Shown: positions 1-12,787, numbered from the stretch's first letter. The stretch is 64,000 nt of DNA from Marthasterias glacialis (GCA_911728455.2 OU452230.1:14109490-14173489), one strand, 5' to 3'. Numbers and translations are program-made. The notes: generated from the sequence alone by a model not told the origin.

Positions 1-1325
1 CACTCGAGCACCTCAGATCCAAAGTCTGGATCCGGCTCTATAGAACATATTTTAGATTGCATCAAGGAAAAATTCATACAATAAAAGGAAGAAGAATTTC
101 TTATAAACGCTATTTCATATAGATCAAAGCGCTTTGACAAGTATCAAACCTCATCAGATATAGCATTCCAGAAAAAGGATGATCTAAAAACAATAATCAG
201 TTGAAACCCCTGATCTCTACGAAGACATGGCTCAACACATACATGAGTTTGACTTAACAAACTTGACAGTCACCCATTGTAACTCAAAAATCAATAAGGT
301 AATCAGGAAATTCAAAGATGAACTAGGTAGGTGGTGAACAGGTTAAAAAATGTCATCTCGTTCTTACCCAAGATGAGTTCAGTCCTCACGGGTAAAGAAT
401 GTATCAAGAATGCCAAGGGTGTGAAAAGATTTTCATTTTTATCTTTATACGAAAATGCCTTTTTCTATAAAAAATAGAAGAAACCCACAAGACGAACTAC
501 ATCCAATAAAGGGTCTATAATTGGATTAACGTCCATTGTGTTGGGATTATAGCTCATGTTGAAGAAGCTCTGACTATAAATATGAATTTCATAACTAAAA
601 CCTGCAATCCTTTAATTACCCCACTCTGTTTTGTTATTTCCAAAGTGCTTGCAAAAAAACTTTTACTCGTGTTATTTTTAATCATAAAAAACAATCAAGT
701 ATTACCGGAGATCATAATTTACCACTGGTTGGGTTTGCTGGCCGGTGTTATAGACACTGTTCTCACTCTCTTTGGTATAGACTGTGCAAGTCTTCCACAT
801 AATTGAACTTCCGGTACCAAGTTTGTCCCAACCATAATTGAGTTTTACGTGTGCACGATGTTATTCAAACCAACTTAACGGCTTTAACAAAATTAGCAAT
901 ATATAAAGTAAAATGTGGAAATGGTCTGGATCCCTAGTTTGCTTAATAAAAAACATGTCATTCAACGGAAGGCACCAGACGAAAGTGTGCGCCCTCATTT
1001 ATTAGGCAAGCTCATAAAACTGACAGAAAAACAACGATCCCCAATATAATTATTTAATATGCATTTGTAAAATTGTCTTCCACAAGTAACTTTGAAACAT
1101 GCAATTATAAATCTCTCTTCAACAAAACAGTGTAATACTGTTTCGCCCATATATTAAAATAACACAAAATAAGAGAGTTCTTGTCCAAAAATGAACGTCT
1201 GACAAGAAAAAACTCCATTCATTAGTGAAAAGGAAGAAAAAGCTTCAACCCTAGGCATCGTGTCAATTGCCAAAAATTAGCCATTGTTACCAACAATCAT
1301 GGCTGTTGAGGATTAGTACGGATTA
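1..1325. other. AT-rich stretch without a recognisable gene
   Basis: I see no exon, RNA gene or complete element here. The only open frame of note (582-806, plus, 74 aa) is hydrophobic and has no recognisable motif, so it is probably chance in AT-rich DNA. Degenerate retroelement remnants cannot be excluded. Confidence 0.4.
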
Positions 1326-4240
1326 TTGTTATTATTATTAATATTATTTTATTCAACCAAAACAACATAAAATGTACAAAGAACAAAATCATAAAGGAGT
1401 ATTACAACAAAACCAAATGAAAGTCAAAGAAACAGCACAGCAACCAGAAAGAACTACAATAAAAGTAAAACAGACAACTAAAACGACAAACTATAAACAA
1501 AACTCAAAAAGGGCCATGACAAAAGAAAGAAGAAAAAAAAAACACAGCGAAAAAAACGACAGTTATGCTTGTCAGGGGCTGCAAAAGTGAAATTAACTAC
1601 TGTTTCCCTCAGGGATGCATCCGGGCACATAACAAGAGACATCATGACAACACAATGCAAACGGAGTTACATAATACAACAAAAGGCAACAGAAAAACGT
1701 AATTGCCCAGCACACATGGCCAAAAAGGCAGCGAGAACACATTAACTAAGAACTATAAAAAATTGACAGCTTGAGGTCGCTGAGGAAGATATGGATAGGA
1801 TTAAGTACAATCCTTAATGGTTGATGAAAAGGTGTTCCAAAATCTGGGAAAACTGGGAGTGGGTGAGTGAAAAAATGTTTGAGCTTCAGCAGGCAGATGA
1901 CGAAATGTAAGAGATTTTGGATGGCGAGAGTTGATGAAAACGTTGTCACTGATGGCTTCACATTTACATAAACCATAGATACATTTAAAAACAAATGAAC
2001 ATAACAAGTAGTCTCTTCTTGATGGCACGAGAAACATTAGCATTAATACGTGAATTCCAGGTGAGATTAGAGCTGATGGAAATACCCAAATACTGGATGG
2101 AGGAGGTACTAGCTAGATAGGTGTTTCCCAGAGTATACTGGAGGATGGATATTTCTGCTACATGTAACATGCATGACCTTAGTTTTGGCTGGATTGAAAA
2201 ACACTTTGTTTCGTAAGGACCATTCGGCGAGGATGTTAAGGTCATTCTGCAGCAGACACTCGTCTGAGTCAGAATGGATTGCACAAAAGAGAAGAGCGTC
2301 ATCTGCAAACAGAACACAACTAGAAATTACAGAGTCAGGAATATCATTAACAAACAGATTGAATAATGTGGGACCGAGAACACTTCCCTGTGGGACACTA
2401 GATGGGACATCCACCCAAGGAGAACAACTACCCTGGAAAAGGACACGCTGTTGACAATTTGTCAAAAACGATTTGATCCAATCATTGTGACATATGGCAT
2501 CTTGTCAAATGCCTTGGACATATCCATAAAGACAGCGTCAATTCGAGGGGGGCGTGGACAGTCCAGTGTGGAAGTCCAATGGTGCAAAACATTGAAAGGT
2601 TGAGTAACACCACTTCTATTTTTAGTGAATCCATCATTGAACACACGAGTATGTTTTGCGTGTGTTCAATGATGGCCGATGACACAACCATTTTCAAAAC
2701 TTAGCTAACCACAACTGGCTGATAATTCACCAAAAGGGACTTAAAACCCTTTTCGAACACAGGAGTAATGTAGGAACACCGCCATGCATCGGGAATATTC
2801 CCAAGACGTAGAGATGAATTGAACAGCAGGTAGAGTGGGCATGATAGTGGCTGAGCAACCTTACTTAGAACCCTGGATAGGATACTGTCGGGTCCGGGGA
2901 TTTGTTGCCAGGAAGGTTGTGAAGAATGGAGAAAATGTTACCAACTGACACAGAGAGCTCTGAGAATTGTGGAATGGGAAGTGGGCACGGTGAAGGATTG
3001 TAAGGAACAAATCCCACGGAAGGTTACAAACCAACGAAAAATAATCATTAAGCACAGCAGAAATGACATCGGGTTGGGTAATCCTATTATCATTATGGTT
3101 GAAAACAGGTGATGGGGGTGAATGCAAAAGACAAAAATCTATGTCTATTGTCATTAGAAGTAAACATGTCATTTACAAATGTTCATTTCGCCTTTTGCGC
3201 AATCTTTTTGACATTATTACAAGCAACCTTATGTAACTGCCAGTCCATAAAAGTCCAGATCTACGGGCACGTATAAATAGTTTGTGTTTCTTGTTTATGA
3301 GTTTTTTAAGTTCAGGCGTAATCCATGGCCAAAAACGTGTTCATCGCCTTGATGTCTTTGGAATAGAGTCACATATGGCACGTCCAATAAGTCAGTGAAG
3401 ATTTCTGTAAATGAGTTAATGTCATTGGGATCCATAAATGCTGACCAGGGTATGAGAGTGTATCAACATTCCAAGATGATCGAAGTCCCCGCGGTGAAAT
3501 TGTACAAATGAACGGATTATGGCAGGATGAGGAGGGGGCTTACCGGACCGAAATATAATGTTTACAGCAAAGTGATCGGACTCCACAGGACTTGGGGTAG
3601 TGGAGACTGAAGAAAATCTATCAGGATGATTTGAAAAGACCAGGTCACTGGTAGAACCAACTGAAGGATCATCATGGTCAAGAGGGTGTGTTACAGATGT
3701 AACAAGCTGATCCAGGGTGAACTCAGAGGCAATTTTAAACATTCTTGTTTGATTGGGGCGAGATAGATGAAGTGGCTTGACGTCTACATTGAAGTCACCC
3801 AAGACGAGGCAGCCATCAAAGTCATCCATACTTGCAAGTTGAAATGCCTGTCTGAATTTTGGCAAGTAAGATGCGTTAGATGATGCAGGGCGATACCAAC
3901 AAGCAAGGATTCAGAAGCAAACTTGACTGATATCCACATAAGCTCAATGTCATCCCGCTCAAGATGCGTAAGTCTACATGGTGATAAAGACACATTGACA
4001 GCAGCAAGTACACCACCACCATGGCGTCCATGATAATGGTCTTGTCGATGGATTAAGTTATCGCTTGGTAACCCAAGAATACTACCATTTTAGTGAGTTG
4101 TTAACCATGTCTGATTGAAGAATAGGAGGTCGGGCAACGAATTAGCATGTAAATACACCTGAAGCGGAGGTCTTTTGTTCCGGATACTTTGAGCATTGCA
4201 TAACATTACGAGAATGCCCCATTCAAGACTTTTCAAGTTT
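1326..4240 (-). mobile_element. Degenerate non-LTR retrotransposon (endonuclease plus reverse transcriptase)
   Basis: Minus-strand frames spell the two hallmark domains of a LINE. At 3865-3422 lies an apurinic-type endonuclease part with LGDFNVD and, further on, ESDHFAVNI, the conserved GDFN and SDH blocks. At 2465-2109 lies the reverse transcriptase palm with VPQGSVLGPTLFNLFVNDI followed by LFADDALLF, the FADD catalytic box. Between them, 2462-2697 carries a MDMSKAFDKM stretch in a different frame, so several frameshifts separate the pieces. The low-coordinate end has an ATT/TAA-rich run near 1326-1352 that fits a LINE 3' tail. This is a fossil copy. Clade is uncertain (Jockey/CR1-like group). 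Confidence 0.8.
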
Positions 4241-4770
4241 GAGGCCCCAAACTCAGAATGGAAACATCCTTTTGAATGAGCGCATGTGTTTATATAGTAG
4301 ATTCTTTGTCAATAGACCTATGGGATTGGAAGATAATCCTCAGAGGGCAGTTGGCAGGGCTCTGACTGGGAAAATGCAAAGAAAACAAATCATTTAGAAG
4401 TCTGTTTTCTTCCTCTTCAATTATTGTGTATTGTTATTACTGACAAAATGTTTTTAAGTTGTACACTTTCAATCATGGAAAAACGGTCAAGTGTGAGATG
4501 AGAATGTTCTTTACTGGAGTGTACGCGATGTGCGTATATGTATATTTTACTGCAAATGATGTGGTGTTGAATAATGTTTGTTAATTGATTCTCCACAAGT
4601 GAGGAATCTATTAAATACATTTGCCATTGTGCCCTTAATAAGGAAATTATATGTGTACATTTATTGGATTGATGCATGATATTTGAAGAGATTGATTGAA
4701 TTCCCAACAGAAACATCATTATTTAAAGCCGGTCGTACGCAATATGGTGCACTACTTTTTCTTTTTCTCT

Positions 4771-5007
4771 CTAACAACAATCACGGAGCAAAACGGCAAT
4801 CTTATTAATACCCAGGTGAATAATTATAAAAACTGTTTGAGGTGCCCGTTTGCGGAGGTCATTTAGCAGTTCACGACAATCACCAATCCCTGCCCAACCT
4901 TTGCCTTTCCAAAAAACTTTGATAGGAAGGATGAAAGGATGTTCAGCTCTCCGCACTGGTGAATCTCCAATGATCCAAATTGCGCCTATTGGATGTAAAC
5001 ATGACAA
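4771..5007 (-). pseudogene. SGNH/GDSL-hydrolase-like ORF of the DIRS-type element
   Basis: The 78-residue minus-strand frame begins near a hydrophobic strand ending in IWIIGDS, which matches block I of SGNH hydrolases with the nucleophile serine. Towards the end IIIHLGIN resembles the conserved block III region. ORFs of this kind occur downstream of the recombinase in some DIRS-like elements, which is the position here. The C-terminal Asp-His block is not visible, so the piece is truncated or decayed. Assignment rests on two short motifs and on context. Confidence 0.45.
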
Positions 5008-5098
5008 TAACAGTATTTATATTAACCTTTCTATTCTTGACCCCTATTATCTAACTGAACAGTTTCTAAAATACAAGATCCGAATCAATAATTAGAGC

Positions 5099-5383
5099 CT
5101 ACGAGTTAAAGTTGCAAATTGGAACTGTGCGGATGTAGGACAAAAAGGTATTTGAACGCCAATGGCCCATACTGCGAATGTCATCGAGTGAAACCCCAAG
5201 AGCGGATGTAGAAGATGCCGCACCAATACGAAATGAGTGACCCCGAATATGATATCTATTTAATCTTATAAACAAAACTGCCCTCTTTAATATTGAGTTG
5301 AACTTGTGCCAAGTTAACGGACTCTCGTCAAAATGACAGAAAATTTGCCCCCAAATTTGGGGGCGGATAACGATTAATTCCAC
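5099..5383 (-). pseudogene. Tyrosine recombinase catalytic C-terminus (DIRS-type)
   Basis: The 94-aa minus frame carries RGHSFRIGAAS, the H-x-x-R box of tyrosine recombinases. GHWRSNTFLSYIR follows, with the second conserved His/Trp and then the nucleophile Tyr at the expected spacing. Together these are the RHRY-type active site that integrates circular DIRS intermediates. The frame is isolated from its N-terminal part (6100-6300) by about 700 bp, including a minisatellite, so the gene is broken. Confidence 0.8.
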
Positions 5384-5691
5384 TAGTGCTTGAACTGGAC
5401 AGAGAGTTTTGTTACAAGACTACACTAGACGAAAGTGCTGCGAGGGGCGCGTTGATTATTCTTTGACTGCCGAAAAGTGAAGTCAACAGTTTGGGTTTGT
5501 GGACCAGACTGGAAAACTTGTAAATCCCGGCACGATAAAACATACTCGTGCTTGTGGGATTCGGAACTTACGGCAAATTCCCTGACGCACATAAAACCAA
5601 AAAGGCCCCTTTGAAAACAGCATTGAACATTGTAACTTCAAATTGAGATGCACAAACCTCAGGTAATGCATTTAACAGACGCTCAAGCATC

Positions 5692-6152
5692 GGCAGTAAA
5701 ATCATCACACGACTGTCCTCTACACTGCCATCAGTGAAATCATCACACGACTGTCCTCTACACTGCCGTCAGTGAAATCATCACACGACTGTCCTCTACA
5801 CTGCCGTCAGTGAAATCATCACACGATTGTCCTCTACACTGCCGTCAGTGAAATCATCACACGACTGTCCCCTACACTGCCGTCAGTGAAATCATCACAC
5901 GACTGTCCTCTACACTGCCGTCAGTGAAATCATCACACGACTGTCCCCTACACTGCCGTCAGTGAAATCATCACACGACTGTCCTCTACACTGCCGTCAG
6001 TGAAATCATCACACGACTGTCCTCTACACTGCCATCTGTGAAATCATCACAAGACTGTCCTCTACACTGCCATCAGTGAAATCATCACACGACTGTCCTC
6101 TACACTGCCGTCAGTGAAATCATCACACGACTGTCCTCTACACTGCCGTCAT
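5692..6152. repeat. Minisatellite, 38-bp unit, about 12 copies
   Basis: The unit reads roughly GTCAGTGAAATCATCACACG then ACTGTCCTCTACACTGCC, repeated head to tail with very few differences (for example CCTCT/CCCCT and GTC/ATC variants). The array sits inside the recombinase gene of the DIRS-type element. One unit edge is still readable as protein continuous with the recombinase N-terminal part (SRHDGSVEDSRVMISL). It therefore seems to have grown from element sequence by slippage or unequal exchange after insertion. Confidence 0.9.
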
Positions 6153-6849
6153 GACGAGAACCCTCAATCAATTTGGAAACAAGGAAATCTTTGGTAGGGT
6201 CTCCCCACCCTTGTAGTTTATAATAATAACTGACGGACGCTGGACACATAGCTAGCAATTGTGGAAGGGGTAAGACAGCGCAAAGAGAGCCAAGCAACAA
6301 AACGGCACACCTCCGCAGCTGATTCTAAAGGACCAAAGACTTCATATGATTGCTGGCGAAAGTCACAAAGTGCTTTCCAACCCATGGTATACGCCTTATG
6401 TGAATTGGGCACAATAGGTGCGGCTAATAAACAAAGAGGAAGAATAGGGAGCGGTGTCATGACTGCGTCTGCCAAGGGGGCTGCTGAACAAAACCAATTC
6501 CTCTGGAAATGTGACAAAGCATCAGCAATCTCATTAGATTTGCCAGGAACATGCATGGTTCGAAATGAAATATTACATTTGAGACAAATCACGACAAATT
6601 GTCGTACTTGGACCATAATTGGCGCTGTATCTGCTGCCAATTTAGCTCCAAGATGACTTTCTTTTTTGGTTGCCTTCCAAGTGGTGCTTTCATGTCAGAT
6701 TCTAACATGATGTTTCTTTAAAGACGGTCCACCTGTTAGATGAATCCCCAAGCTTGAAATGCTATTAACAAGTGGAAATTTGTGGATGCTTTTCTTGACT
6801 GTTTTTGCTGTGAATCTTTCATATCTTAAGCTTAGCCTCAGCATACACC

Positions 6850-9800
6850 AGAATCCAATTGCTTTCTATTGTGCTCGTGTAGCCACCTGGGACAGAGGTT
6901 TGGCTCTGGGAGACTACTGCTACTATTGTAATAAGGATCTCAGTTGTATAAGGATTACAGTGACTACAATGTCAGGCTGGATTCAGTATAATAGATGTGA
7001 ACTGTTAGGGCTGAGACATGCAAAGGGAACAGCCATTATTCAACCACATGTGTATAACAGACTAAGAGATTTTGGCATTTTGCATCTGAGAAGCCGTTGT
7101 GGTGGCCAGCATATCCAGAGAAGTGCTCAGCGGAAGCATATCAACAAAGCTAAGTTTTTTGCGATCAATGCTCAGTCAATTCGGAACAAGACTACAGAGT
7201 TTGTTGAGTTTGTTGTAGATAACAAATTGGATATCGTTGCTGTATGTGAAACGTGGCTCCGAAAAGGGGATGATGTGATCGTTGGAGACATAACACCTGA
7301 GGGGTACTGCATCAAACAGTTTCCTCGTTCTGCATCCGAGAGGGGAGGTGGGATAGCTCTTCTGTATAAGAAAGGTTTTAATGTCGTTTTACAGATTTAG
7401 GGATTACTCATAAATCATTTGAGTACTTATCAGCAGAGATCGTTAACTCAACAGTGTCTATGACTTTAGTCACTGTCTACCGTCCTCAGCAAAAGTCCAG
7501 CACCAAAGCATTTGTTAGATTTTTATCCAGCAATGGGCTTCAGTAGCATATTCATGGAGCTACTCATAGAAAAGGTCATACCCTTGATCTCCTGATTACT
7601 CGCGAATCTGACCCACCTATCATTCACAACTTGGACATCATTGATGGAATCTCTGACCATTCTGCAATTACTGGAAAGATTGATCTTCAGCGTCCTCCTG
7701 CTCAGACAAGAGTGATCAAATCACGGAATCTATCTGCTGTTCACACCTCATCACTCTGTGAGGACAGACCAAAGTCTGCATTGCAGGAACATGATAGCCT
7801 CTCCCATCATGTCCAGAGTTTTAACAGTGCACTTGCCAAAACACTGGATAAACATGCACCAGTGAAGGAATAGGTAGTGACACTTCATCCAAATTCTCCA
7901 TGGTTTAATGAAGGGATAAGGAAAGGAAAGAAAATAAGATGCCAACTTGAGACACAATGGCGAAAGTCTCATCTCCATATTGATCAACAAAACTACCTGG
8001 AACAAATACGAAAGGTCACTCATGACATAAATGTAGCTAAGTCACAATACTACATTGATCTCTTCATGGAGCACACAAAGGACCAGAAGCAGATTTATAG
8101 ACTAACTGATAAACTCTTACACAAACAAAGGCAATCATGTCTTCCAAAGAGTGCATCTAACCAGGACATAGACCAGCGCTTCTGTCACTTCTTTACAGAC
8201 AAAATCAAGAAGATATAAGAAGGATTCCAGATCATGGATAATCTTCATCCTCCTTTAAATGACTCTTCATCAGTTCAGTTTTTGGAATTCAAAGAACTAT
8301 CTCTCGAAGACATCAAAGGAGTCATCTCAAAGTCCTCAAACAAAGCATGTGAACTGGACTCAATTCCAACGTCACTTCTAAAGCAATGTACAGTCGACTC
8401 TCGTTAATACGAGGTCCGCCGGACTGGCCCGTTTTAACCAAACCTCGTATTATCCGAGCGCGGTATTAACAATGCACATTGCATGACATAATGGACGCAC
8501 GTGTATAAATGCACCCGTACTGGAATGGAAACTGCATAACTGTGATCATATACATGTAATGTACCATGCAAACATACAACATTTTGGGCAAATAAAACTG
8601 TTTTGATTTAATTAATTTATTTCGATAGTCAATTTATGAAAACAATTTACATTTTTCATGACTGAAAAAAGAGCACATATGACTTTAACTTGCCATTCTT
8701 GGCAGCCAAGTTTCGGTCGCAACGGCCAACATGACAAGTTGAATGTTGATTTTCATTGGTTTTCACACCTTAGTAAGGTCACAGTAATGCGAGATAGCTC
8801 ATTGCTAAGGCGGGATACCAGCGAACAATAAACGGTCTGGTGTCCACCTCTCATCTGCATTGTACTACCATTCAATAGACTGGTACCATTGCCAGCGCTC
8901 AAATAGCACCTCTGTTGATGAGAGTCGACTGTAGTAGCGCCATCATTCTAGCCATGATGTCAATCATCAACAAATCTGTAAAGTCAGGTGAGGTCCCTCC
9001 TCTTCTGAAAGTTTCCCAGATCCACCCTGTCCTGAAGAAAGCAAATCTGGATCCAAATGAGTTGAGCAACTGGCATCCGGTATCAAACCTGTGTTTTCTT
9101 GGGAAAACACTGGAAACAGTTGTATCGAAACAGCTCACAACCTTCTTAGTTGACAATAACTTCCTTGATGACCACCAATCAGCTTATTGTGTCAACCATA
9201 GTGTTGAAACAGCTGTCGTCAGAGTCCAGAATGATCTACTTCAAGCCATGAATAATGGCAAGATTTCTCTGTTTATAGCCCTGCAGCATTCGACACTGTA
9301 GATCACGATGAACTTCTGCATTGTCTAAATAGTTGTTTTGGGTTAAGTTGTGTTGCCTTGGAGTGGTTTCACGCATACATTAGTGAGAGAACTTGTTACG
9401 TGGGTATAAATGGAGCACATTCAGACATCTCACCTCTTCAATACGGTCTCTCTCAGGGATCTGTTCTTGGATCACTACTGTTTTGTATGTACACACGTCC
9501 TTTAGCAGATATTATCCAGCGTCATGGTCTGAGCTACCACTGTTACGCAGATGATACTCAGATCTACATCTCAGTCAAGCATGTTCAGACTGAAGTAAAT
9601 CGAGCCACCCAGCAACTTGAAGCATGCCTTGATGAGCTCCGTCACTGGATGACACTGAATTTTCTGAAGTTAAACGACAATAAGACAGAGTTCATGATCA
9701 TTGGGTCAAAGCAACAACTAAACTATCAAAGTTGGATGTCACTGGGTTAAGAGTTGGTGAGACTACTGTTATTTCAGCAGACAGCGTCAGGAACCTTGGA

Positions 9801-10145
9801 GTTATATTTGATTCTTATCTCTCCATAGAGGATCACATCACCACCATATCTCGTGCTGCTTGCTTGTCACTTCAGAATATCGGTCTGATTCGCAAACACA
9901 TTAACAAGCGGGTCGCTGAGCTCCTCATCTATGCATATATTACATCTAGACTTGACATGTGTAATGCCCTTTTGTTCAATCTCAGCAAATCACAGTTAAA
10001 TAGACTCCAACGTATACAAAACTTTTTCTTGTCCAATGCACTACTGAAGGACAACCACGGAAAAAATTGTTATTGGAGCAAACGCCATGAGCACATTTTG
10101 TGGATACCAGCGCTATATAAGACGTCATTATTATTATTATTATTT
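6850..10145 (+). mobile_element. L2-like LINE (endonuclease-RT), interrupted by a MITE
   Basis: The plus strand shows an endonuclease start (FAINAQSIRNKTTEF, VAVCETWL, RGGGIALLYKKG, 7160-7400) and a second endonuclease block with SDHSAITGKI (~7650). The RT follows: LNPNELSNWHPVSNL (9050-9090), GLSQGSVLGSLLFCMY (~9450), YHCYADDTQIY (9535-9570) and the thumb region to ~10060. Several stops and frameshifts break it. The 3' end (AGCACATTTTGTGGATACCA) followed by an ATT repeat at 10126-10145 is typical of L2 LINEs, which end in short tandem repeats. The LINE lies inside the minus-strand DIRS-type element. Its 5' boundary is uncertain. Confidence 0.85.
8391..8931. mobile_element. pogo/Tigger-like MITE, 541 bp, TA target duplication
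   Basis: The termini are CAGTCGACTCTC and GAGAGTCGACTG, perfect inverted repeats flanked on both sides by TA (8389-8390 and 8932-8933). Terminal CAGT plus TA duplication and the following GTTAATACGA fit the pogo/Tigger branch of Tc1/mariner. There is no transposase ORF inside, so it is non-autonomous. Removing the element and one TA restores the L2-like RT frame across the site (LLKQC followed by SSAIILAMMSIINKS). That proves insertion into an existing LINE. Confidence 0.93.
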
Positions 10146-10500
10146 TTTGTTTTTTATGGAAGTCGCCAGACACACAAGGCCAGTAAGCCACTCGAGGTGT
10201 GGGCTACAAATCAACTGTTTTGTCCAGGGGCCGTTGCCACCTACTCCTGAGGCTGAAACAGGAAAACCCCCTTTACAGTCCGTAAGGATGTAGGCTTGGG
10301 TATCATCCATCAGAAGCCTGGCTGGTAGAGCAGAAGGCTCTACCTCCCCAACTTTTATGGAGCAATTATGGTTAAGTGCCTTGCTCAAGGACACAAGTGT
10401 CATGACCGGGACTCGAACCCCCACTCCGATGACTCAGCCACCAGAGCTTGAGTCCGACACACTAACCACTCGGCCACAACACGCCAGTATTGTAGTAATA
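10120..10500 (-). mobile_element. tRNA-derived SINE
   Basis: Read on the minus strand from ~10500, GTGGCCGAGTGGTTAGTGTG matches a Leu/Ser-type tRNA A box. GGTTCGAGTCCCGG, about 50 nt on, matches a B box (RNA polymerase III promoter). A body of ~270 nt follows and ends in an A-rich and (AAT)n tail that meets the (ATT)n tail of the L2-like LINE. The two elements therefore abut tail to tail. A relative with the same tRNA-like head is at 59765-60176. Confidence 0.75.
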
Positions 10501-10840
10501 GTACCATGATCATCTTGCATGGCGAGGATTTTCTTATTGATAATATATGTACAACCGCAACATTATGCGAGTAGAACTTGACTTTCTTACCGGCTAGCAG
10601 TGGAGCCCAACAATGCAAGGCTACAAGGAGTGGGTAAAGCTCCATAAATGCTATGGAAGGATGTTGTCGAAAAAAAAAATCTGGCCAGCGACCTTGCACC
10701 CATTTGCCTTGGAAATATGCCCCAAACCCGGTACTAGCAGCCGCATCGGTGAACAACTGCAGTGTATCATTTGACTGCCATTTATGATCAGCAAACACAG
10801 AGACCCTGTTAAATTGGGAAAGGATTTGAAGCCAAGCCAT
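10500..10840 (-). pseudogene. RNase H domain of the DIRS-type element, truncated
   Basis: The frame shows LQLFTDAAASTGFGAYF, the first catalytic Asp strand of DIRS and Ty3-like RNase H. FMELYPLLVALHCW follows with the catalytic Glu, and then KKVKFYSHNVAVVHIL, where the usual Asp of the SDN box reads His. The C-terminal Asp region is cut off by the inserted SINE and LINE and resumes near 6600. Confidence 0.75.
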
Positions 10841-10947
10841 TAAATCAAGTTTGGCCCCCTGTTATATGCGAACCATGTGATGAGGGCAAGAAAGCCCTTG
10901 TGTTATCGCAATCAAGCAGCGCAGGAAGCCTGCCCATGCGGAATTGC

Positions 10948-11664
10948 CTAGCATATAAAATTAAGGGAGCCTATAAGTAACTGCGCCCCAATGAAGGATA
11001 TCTTACGTTTACTCGAGACCTCCGGAATCTGTACAGTCACTTTGTTTACCTTGTCCTGTGGGACTTGAATTAGACAGTTTGTTGAATCAATCTCAAGCCC
11101 CAAAAAGGTAATCGATTGGACCCGACCGACTGTCTTCTCTTCAGCCAATGGTACTCCTAAACTTGCGCACAACGACCTAAAAGTAGCAAGCAATTTGGCA
11201 TAGGCCTCGAACAACAAGCCAATAAAGAGGAAGTTGTATAAATAATGGGTCGAAAAGGAAGACCCAGAGAAGTATTTAACCATAAATTCTAAAAATGGAC
11301 TAATTTTCTCAAACAATGCGCAAGAACTACTGCATCCTATAGGGAAACATTTATTGTAATAAAACATATCATCAATAGTGAAACCTAACGATTCATAGTC
11401 AGATGGGAATACTGGCAGCAAACGAAAAACAGACTTGATATCGGCCCCTTGGCCAGCTTTGATAGTTAACTCAACAACTTTGTCAAATGAAGCATAATGT
11501 ACGGTACAAAGATCTTTACTTATGAAATTATTGATGGATTGACCGACCGGAAAAGATAAGTGGTGTATCAGGCGGAACGAGTTAGGTTCCCGCTTGAGCA
11601 CTAAACCTATGGGAGAACATTGTAGGTTAGGGAAAGGACGAGCCTTAATTGGCCCAGCAACCAT
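10948..11664 (-). pseudogene. Reverse transcriptase of the DIRS-type element
   Basis: The 238-codon open frame has the fingers and palm layout of DIRS RTs: SPIGLVLKREPNSFRLIHHL, then QGADIKSVFRLLPV where the catalytic Asp region is, and FPIGCSSSCALFEKIS. The active-site box usually reading YLDD is altered to YLYNFLFIG, so the enzyme would be inactive. The thumb (SITFLGLEIDSTN) is intact. It is a decayed but long surviving frame. Confidence 0.8.
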
Positions 11665-12106
11665 CCTAAAGCAAATTATAACGAATCAACCAACTATCCA
11701 AAACTGCAAACTTAATTGGTGTTGGAAGGACAAAAAAAACGAACGCCCAGCCTGGTTCAGTTTTGGAGCCGCAAGCTGGTCAGCATGAGTTATTGGCAGG
11801 GATTTTGGTTGTCACAGTTGCGCAGCATAAGCTACACTGGAAGCAGCAAAATTTCCCTGTGCATGTCCCCCCATTCTACACCGTGCTGCACCATGACCAA
11901 GCTGCACCATGACCAGGTCGCTGGCATTTAGCACATCTTAAATTGACAGGCTTGCACACCATTATATGCAAAACAAAAGCCATCTTTCAGCTTTAAATTG
12001 GGCAATTGCAGGGGAGCGAGTGTAAAAGCATTCTCTGTGCGTTTGAAAACTGTGCAGTAACGCCCACAGCCGCAACAGTGAGCCAAAGTTCCTTATCTAG
12101 GTTACC

Positions 12107-12787
12107 CTAAGAGGTTATCAATTTCTTGCCGCAAGCAAAATTGTTCATCATATCGAGCCCTGGAAATTGAATGGTGGCCATACGAATAATTTTGCAATAT
12201 TTTACAAGCTCAGCAGAGCGGTGTGGGTGTTTTGCAAGGAAAATCGACATAAAAGTGTGGAAGGTCGATTGCCAAGAATCAAAAGTTTCCAGTTTTGAAG
12301 GGGCTGCATCAGGCTTTCGCACAACCAAATTCACCCCAACAATTGTCAATGACAAGTTACTATTAGCACCCCCTTCACCCGCTTTTGCGAGAACTGAACC
12401 TGCCGTTTCGCGATACAAAAGCAACATATCAATGTATGTGCTCTGACAGATTTTTTCCTTCACAGCTTGCGATACATGGTAGCCTAATGAGGTGCCAACA
12501 TCATTCACACTGGTGACACTTTCTGGCCTACTGCAGAGCCTCAAAATTCCAACCCGGGTCAACTGAATTAATCCTATCCCTCTTCCGGAACCATGCACAG
12601 TCCCGCCAGTATTGTACTCACCACCCGGCCTGGCAATCTGACCTGACACACCCGATGGGGCTGTAACCAAAGCTGGCATGGTTGGGATGTGCTTTACTGT
12701 GAAAGGAGGAGGCACTTCGGCAGTCATCACTGCTGGGTTTGGTTGAGAAACCAGCACCTGCTGCGGCACATCTGGCACATACTTCAT
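12107..12787 (-). pseudogene. gag-like ORF of the DIRS-type element
   Basis: This is a 226-residue minus frame upstream of the RT in the position of gag. The N-terminal half is proline-, valine- and glycine-rich. The C-terminal half contains a helical region with DSWQSTFHTFMSIFLAKHPH and ELVKYCKIIRMA, resembling capsid-like helices of DIRS and Ty3 type gags. No zinc knuckle is visible. Function is inferred from position. Confidence 0.5.

Larger units (their letters stand above)
4740..6656 (-). mobile_element. DIRS-type retrotransposon, 3' half (RNase H end, tyrosine recombinase, SGNH-like ORF)
   Basis: Minus-strand reading gives, in order, the end of an RNase H domain (HVPGKSNEIADALSHF, near 6560-6515), the N-terminal core-binding part of a tyrosine recombinase (CLTPSTIASYVSSVRQLLL, near 6275-6220), a 38-bp minisatellite, the recombinase catalytic end and a GDSL/SGNH-like ORF. 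RT, RNase H and a tyrosine recombinase instead of an integrase define the DIRS/Ngaro order. The matching 5' half lies at 10500-12860 in the same orientation. The likely reading is one element split by the L2-like LINE at ~6.7-10.1 kb. The residues flanking the split overlap slightly, so two copies remain possible. Confidence 0.75.

Noticed and set aside
5692..6152. CRISPR-like array of regular units
   Set aside because: Units are contiguous 38-bp repeats with no unique spacers; it is a eukaryotic minisatellite inside a retroelement.
10400..10500. A genuine tRNA gene on the minus strand
   Set aside because: A- and B-box matches are good, but the acceptor stem does not close and the sequence continues into a SINE body with an A-rich tail.
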